Positions 6,318 through 6,760 of a stretch of 6,760 bases of DNA are shown in pieces (positions within the stretch are counted from its first letter, which is position 1; each line of letters starts with the position of its first letter). The translations under genes and the position numbers were made by a program. This DNA is from Spirochaetaceae bacterium. Lineage in GTDB: Bacteria; Spirochaetota; Spirochaetia; Treponematales; Breznakiellaceae. The stretch spans positions 1 to 6,760 of the forward strand of contig JAISOO010000160.1 in assembly GCA_031275595.1 (NCBI GenBank), given 5' to 3'. The notes below the pieces were generated by a model. It made no database searches. It had not been told where the DNA came from and was given only the letters and a program-made list of their open reading frames with translations.

Positions 6318-6556
6318 TGCGGTAACCGGTATGTGAGCGTTTGAGGGCTCCCGCGGGCGCCGGGGATTTCACCCCGCCGCTGCCTGTGGAGTCCGCCTCC
6401 GCAGCCCGGGGATCCGCTCCGGCGGGGAATTCCAGAGCCGCGGGGGTATGCCTAAACTTGACCCGCAATTCTGCTGTATCTGGAGCTTTTCCCAAAACCC
6501 GGTTGGTTTTCGGAAAAGCTTGCTTTTGCCCTGACAAGGGGCGCAATTCGTTCGCC
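6318..6556. other. GC-rich divergent intergenic spacer
   Basis: This is the middle of a 343-base non-coding region between hprK and the plus-strand gene. It holds GC-rich sequence (about 6345-6450) with short G/C inverted repeats such as GGGG-ATTTCA-CCCC, and the hairpin at 6484-6520. Small open frames cross it on both strands, but none has a start with a ribosome binding site or a recognisable protein. I see no RNA gene in it. Confidence 0.5.
6484..6520. repeat. 16-bp hairpin in the divergent spacer
   Basis: AGCTTTTCCCAAAACC (6484-6499) and GGTTTTCGGAAAAGCT (6505-6520) pair over 16 positions with a single C-C mismatch around the loop CGGTT. It lies upstream of the plus-strand promoter and far upstream of hprK, so it is not at the end of any visible gene. 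The right arm overlaps a second palindrome, AAAAGC-TT-GCTTTT (6514-6527), which could compete with it. Its core resembles the hairpin at 5233-5266. Confidence 0.65.
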
Positions 6557-6585
6557 TTGCCCTTCGCGCCTGAAAACACTACAAT
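6557..6585 (+). promoter_or_regulatory. Promoter of the plus-strand gene
   Basis: TTGCCC (6557-6562), a 17-base spacer, then TACAAT (6580-6585): 4 of 6 and 5 of 6 matches to the sigma-70 consensus. The predicted transcription start near 6592 gives a leader of about 34 bases before the ATG at 6626. A short inverted repeat, ATACC/GGTAT (6584-6588, 6595-6599), spans the start point and could be an operator, though it is too short to weigh much. Confidence 0.45.
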
Positions 6586-6615
6586 ACCTATGCTGGTATC
6601 CAATAGCCGCGGCGG

Positions 6616-6620
6616 GGAGG
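6616..6620 (+). promoter_or_regulatory. Ribosome binding site of the plus-strand gene
   Basis: GGAGG inside GGGGAGGG, five bases before the ATG at 6626. This is the strongest Shine-Dalgarno sequence in the window and is the main reason to accept the partial gene that follows. Confidence 0.6.
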
Positions 6621-6625
6621 GCTGC

Positions 6626-6760
6626 ATGAACTTTAACACGGACAAACCTTTGGAAAAACCGCGGGGCGGAGAGCATACCGCGGCGGCCGTCGCTTATCTG
6701 CGGCAGGGCTTTGACGCCCAGGCCTTTCTGCTCCTTTCCGGCCCGCAAATGAAAGACCCC
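6626..6760 (+). CDS. Unrecognised protein, N-terminal part only
   Basis: An open frame of 45 codons begins at an ATG with a strong ribosome binding site and runs off the right edge without a stop. The visible start is MNFNTDKPLEKPRGGEHTAA, continuing AVAYLRQGFDAQAFLLLSGP and ending QMKDP. There is no signal peptide or membrane segment. The stretch from about residue 18 to 40 is alanine- and leucine-rich with helical periodicity (AAAVAYLRQGFDAQAFLLL), reminiscent of a tetratricopeptide or Sel1-like repeat helix pair, but 45 residues are too few to decide. It is divergent from hprK, with its own promoter candidate at 6557-6585. The antisense frame across it (6452-6748) has no ribosome binding site and is taken as a shadow. 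Family unknown. Confidence 0.6.
   Translation, partial: MNFNTDKPLEKPRGGEHTAAAVAYLRQGFDAQAFLLLSGPQMKDP

Noticed and set aside
26..6336. Long plus-strand open frames opposite the minus-strand genes (for example 26-919, 2114-2962, 5614-6336).
   Set aside because: They mirror strongly conserved genes, are rich in Pro, Gly and Arg from GC-rich antisense codons, show no known domains and lack convincing ribosome binding sites.
6283..6645. The hprK frame stays open 363 bases upstream, giving a possible 450-residue protein.
   Set aside because: The extension is not like any HprK, overlaps the divergent promoter and start, and the conserved protein begins at the tandem ATGs. Open frames of this length are expected in GC-rich DNA.
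6452..6748. A 98-residue minus-strand open frame across the divergent promoter.
   Set aside because: It has no ribosome binding site or recognisable domain, and it covers a plus-strand promoter and a plus-strand start with a strong Shine-Dalgarno sequence.

Overview
The window reads as a compact, GC-rich stretch of bacterial core chromosome. The best guess for the host is a spirochaete of the Treponema/Spirochaeta group. This rests on an HprK/HPr pair of Gram-positive regulatory type (His15 and Ser46 both present) beside an NtrY/NtrX-like two-component pair, and on the overall look of the proteins. It is recognition from memory, not a search result. No rRNA, tRNA, CRISPR array, insertion sequence, integrase or phage gene was seen.

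Layout from left to right. Positions 1-91 are non-coding and hold a nested set of inverted repeats, plus a possible promoter and ribosome binding site for a minus-strand gene beyond the left edge. Positions 92-5157 are five tightly packed minus-strand genes. In transcription order (right to left) they are ptsH (HPr), an NtrY-like membrane histidine kinase, an NtrC/NtrX-family sigma-54 activator, lexA and holA (DNA polymerase III delta). Their junctions are a 7-nt gap, a 23-nt overlap, a 4-nt ATGA overlap and a 1-nt gap, so they look like one operon. Positions 5158-5292 are an intergenic gap with a strong hairpin. Positions 5293-6282 encode hprK, also on the minus strand. Positions 6283-6625 are a divergent intergenic region with a promoter facing each way and a second hairpin resembling the first. 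From 6626 to the right edge runs the start of an unrecognised plus-strand gene.

How the genes may work together. HprK phosphorylates HPr on Ser46 in response to metabolic state, and HPr can also be phosphorylated on His15 by enzyme I, which is not in the window. HPr is encoded directly ahead of the kinase and its sigma-54-dependent regulator, so carbon or energy signalling and sigma-54 control may be linked; this is inference from gene order only. LexA and HolA, for SOS control and clamp loading, sit at the distal end of the same unit. An AT-rich patch before lexA may give it its own promoter.

The coding content is ordinary. The points most worth a second look are the nested inverted repeat at the left edge, the two look-alike hairpins flanking hprK, the possibly leaderless hprK start, the GAFTDA variant in the activator, and the candidate internal lexA promoter with a LexA-box-like sequence.
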